DNA of 64,000 nt from Bacteroidota bacterium (GTDB lineage Bacteria; Bacteroidota; Bacteroidia; Bacteroidales; FEN-979). The notes below the pieces were generated by a model. The model was not told where the DNA came from. It worked only from the letters and a program-made list of their open reading frames with translations, and ran no database searches. The stretch lies in the NCBI GenBank assembly GCA_026391355.1, contig JAPLDH010000080.1, forward strand, positions 1 to 64,000, written 5' to 3'. Shown here piece after piece: positions 62,282-64,000 of this stretch (within the stretch, counting starts at the first letter, position 1; each line of letters starts with the position of its first letter). The position numbers and the translations under genes were made by a program.

Positions 62282-64000
62282 TTATTTTTTCGTTAATTTC
62301 AGCAATGCTGCACCATGCGGCTGAACGTTCATTTCAAAATTCAGTTGAACAATACCAAGGTCTTTCTGCCGCCACACATCGCGCATAATTTGGTATCCTT
62401 TCAGATTAAGATCATTAAGTTCTGCTATGATGTTCAGGGGTTTCGCTGTCAGGTTAAAAATCCCGACAGCTTTACTTCCGTCTTCCAGCTCCTTGACCCA
62501 GATCTGGTAATTTTCATGACTTCTGACACGGGTAGCTTGTTTCCCCAGCGGATCCTGGTCTATTGCCAGGACTTCATCGTTTGCCAGCAGGTTAAAAGTG
62601 AAAGGATCGATCTGGCTGAGATCACAACCAATCAGCATCGGAGCTGACAAGAGGCTCCAGAGTGTTATGTGGGTATATTGTTCATCGGGTGTCAGCCGTG
62701 TATAATGCAGCGAAGGTCCCCATCCGACATAACCAACCACCAGCATGTCTGGATCATTCCATCGTCCGGGTCTGGCATAAGGAGAACAGGAGTCCTGGAT
62801 GAACCCAATACCGGAGAGGCTTTCCCAGGTGTCCTCAATATCACCGGTAGTGCGCCAGGAATTGCCATCCACCTCTGCACCCCATTTCCAAACATCACCC
62901 ATACCATACTGGCATAAACTGAAATGAATATCCCTGTTCACCTTCCGCAACGCTCTTTTCATGACCTGGTACGGAAGTTTAAGCTGGTCCAGTGTTGGTT
63001 TTGGATATATATTCCCGTAAGAACACCAGTCATATTTCAGGTAATCAATGCCCCAACCTGCATACATTGCAGCATCTTTCTCTTCAAACGTATAACTCCC
63101 TTCATATCCGCCGCATGTTTTTGTTCCCGGTGAGGAATAGATACCGATCTTTAATCCCCGTGAATGGATATAGTCGCACAATCCTTTCATATTCGGGAAC
63201 TTATAATTAGGAAGAATAGTTCCGTCCTTGTCATGCTTATCTTCCCAGCCATCGTCGATATTTATATAGGTCCAGCCATGATCTGCAAGACCACTTGACA
63301 TCATATTTTCAGCAGATTGTCTGACTTTTTTGTCACTGACACTTAATCCCCAGCAATTCCAACTGTTCCATCCCAGCGGAGGGGTCAGTGATATCATATT
63401 GCCGACGAGGATTTTAAGATCCCGGGTTGCTATCCCCAACGGGTTCCTGACGCTGATATGAACCATGGTTTCTCCCTTCCTGCCTGTAACTCCGGAAATT
63501 ATACCGGTTACTGAATCTATTTTCAATCCTTTAGGAAGGTCTTCGGCTTTAAAAATCAATGGAGATTTTCCTGTGGCCGGTATTTTAAAGAGGAATGGCG
63601 ACCATGGCCTTACACCAAAAACTTTTGCCCCGTTAATTTTCGGGAGATCAGTAATTTTTGGTGTAAGGATATATGGGATCCCGTTTTCAGCAGCGATCAC
63701 TTTTCCAGATCTTTTTTCAATGAATGAGAACAGGACTTTAGCCGGTTTTGAAACATCCGCTTTAAATTGGATCGAATCTGAAAGTTTGGATAGCTTTTTT
63801 ATGGTAATATCCGATTTCCTTTCAAATATGGTATTTCCGTTTTCATTCAGGATTACTTTAATAACCAGGCTTCCGCTGAGGTTTTCCTTTACGGATGTAT
63901 TATGAATAGAAAACTTTTTCTTCATCATTGTATCACCCACGAATGTAAAGGCATCTTCAGTAAGATCAAAACCAAGATAATCCTGCATATCCACCATGAC
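62282..64000 (-). CDS. GH27 alpha-galactosidase, N-terminus outside the window
   Basis: The frame runs past the window edge, so at least 572 C-terminal residues are seen. Bases 63400-64000 encode a jelly-roll end and an Ig-like putative He_PIG domain (GLKIDSVTGIISGVTG). The GH27 barrel starts LTPPLGWNSWNCWG and has DYLKYDWCSYG with the nucleophile Asp and RWNDPDMLVVGYVG with the acid/base Asp. The upstream part may be an NPCBM domain, as in many relatives. It removes alpha-galactosyl groups from oligosaccharides or polysaccharides. Confidence 0.93.
   Translation of the reverse strand, partial: VMVDMQDYLGFDLTEDAFTFVGDTMMKKKFSIHNTSVKENLSGSLVIKVILNENGNTIFERKSDITIKKLSKLSDSIQFKADVSKPAKVLFSFIEKRSGKVIAAENGIPYILTPKITDLPKINGAKVFGVRPWSPFLFKIPATGKSPLIFKAEDLPKGLKIDSVTGIISGVTGRKGETMVHISVRNPLGIATRDLKILVGNMISLTPPLGWNSWNCWGLSVSDKKVRQSAENMMSSGLADHGWTYINIDDGWEDKHDKDGTILPNYKFPNMKGLCDYIHSRGLKIGIYSSPGTKTCGGYEGSYTFEEKDAAMYAGWGIDYLKYDWCSYGNIYPKPTLDQLKLPYQVMKRALRKVNRDIHFSLCQYGMGDVWKWGAEVDGNSWRTTGDIEDTWESLSGIGFIQDSCSPYARPGRWNDPDMLVVGYVGWGPSLHYTRLTPDEQYTHITLWSLLSAPMLIGCDLSQIDPFTFNLLANDEVLAIDQDPLGKQATRVRSHENYQIWVKELEDGSKAVGIFNLTAKPLNIIAELNDLNLKGYQIMRDVWRQKDLGIVQLNFEMNVQPHGAALLKLTKK

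Overview
The window looks like chromosomal DNA of a free-living or environmental member of the Bacteroidetes, probably near the Bacteroidales. Support comes from many -7 boxes of the TAnnTTTG type, the near absence of Shine-Dalgarno sites, a secreted Omp28-type protein with a type A T9SS C-terminal domain, a TonB receptor paired with a DUF4249 lipoprotein, DUF5606, a FISUMP-type surface protein, a DPP III with the HECLGH motif, a tricorn-like S41 protease, and LRR proteins with a Bacteroidetes-style N-terminal domain. No rRNA, tRNA or CRISPR array was recognised.

Bases 1-8980 are an accessory region dominated by group II introns: the 3' end of one copy (1-130), a complete related copy (206-2078), a complete unrelated copy (2913-5045), and three deleted or fragmentary copies (7179-7387 minus, about 8248-8470 minus, about 8495-8602 plus). 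Between them are small cassette-like genes: a GNAT-like gene with a tiny partner gene, present twice with one copy broken by a stop codon, a small membrane protein, a DUF1028 protein, a broken secreted gene, and two stem-loops that resemble integron attC sites. The two introns whose 5' ends can be placed next to structure (C and D) begin directly 3' of a stem-loop.

Bases 9000-31440 are mostly plus-strand core genes: dapD, a GT9 glycosyltransferase, a Sua5/YrdC gene, a TonB receptor with DUF4249, an alpha/beta hydrolase, purB with a glycosyltransferase, DUF5606, a PEGA-like protein, pyrK and pyrD, a FISUMP protein, two glycosyltransferases and a universal stress protein. Minus-strand insertions are an outer-membrane barrel with a lipoprotein, the Omp28-like T9SS protein, and murB.

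Bases 31441-45477 are one long run of minus-strand genes. In transcription order these are gcvT, four exported proteins of unknown function ending in an 845-residue LRR protein, comB, DPP III, a HAD phosphatase, an M23 peptidase, guaA, and a LysM protein with a periplasmic-binding-like fold. The four exported proteins form a tight block and are the best candidate here for an undescribed envelope system.

Bases 45610-64000 hold a FlaA1/CapD-type sugar dehydratase, a TPR histidine kinase with its response regulator, miaA, a tricorn-like protease, osmC, a Cys/Met-type PLP enzyme, plsY, dnaN, a cold-shock protein, malic enzyme and the C-terminal part of a GH27 alpha-galactosidase. Intergenic DNA is rich in short structured repeats: degenerate heptamer arrays, long palindromes with a common core, and a hairpin-rich repeat found downstream of both pyrD and miaA.
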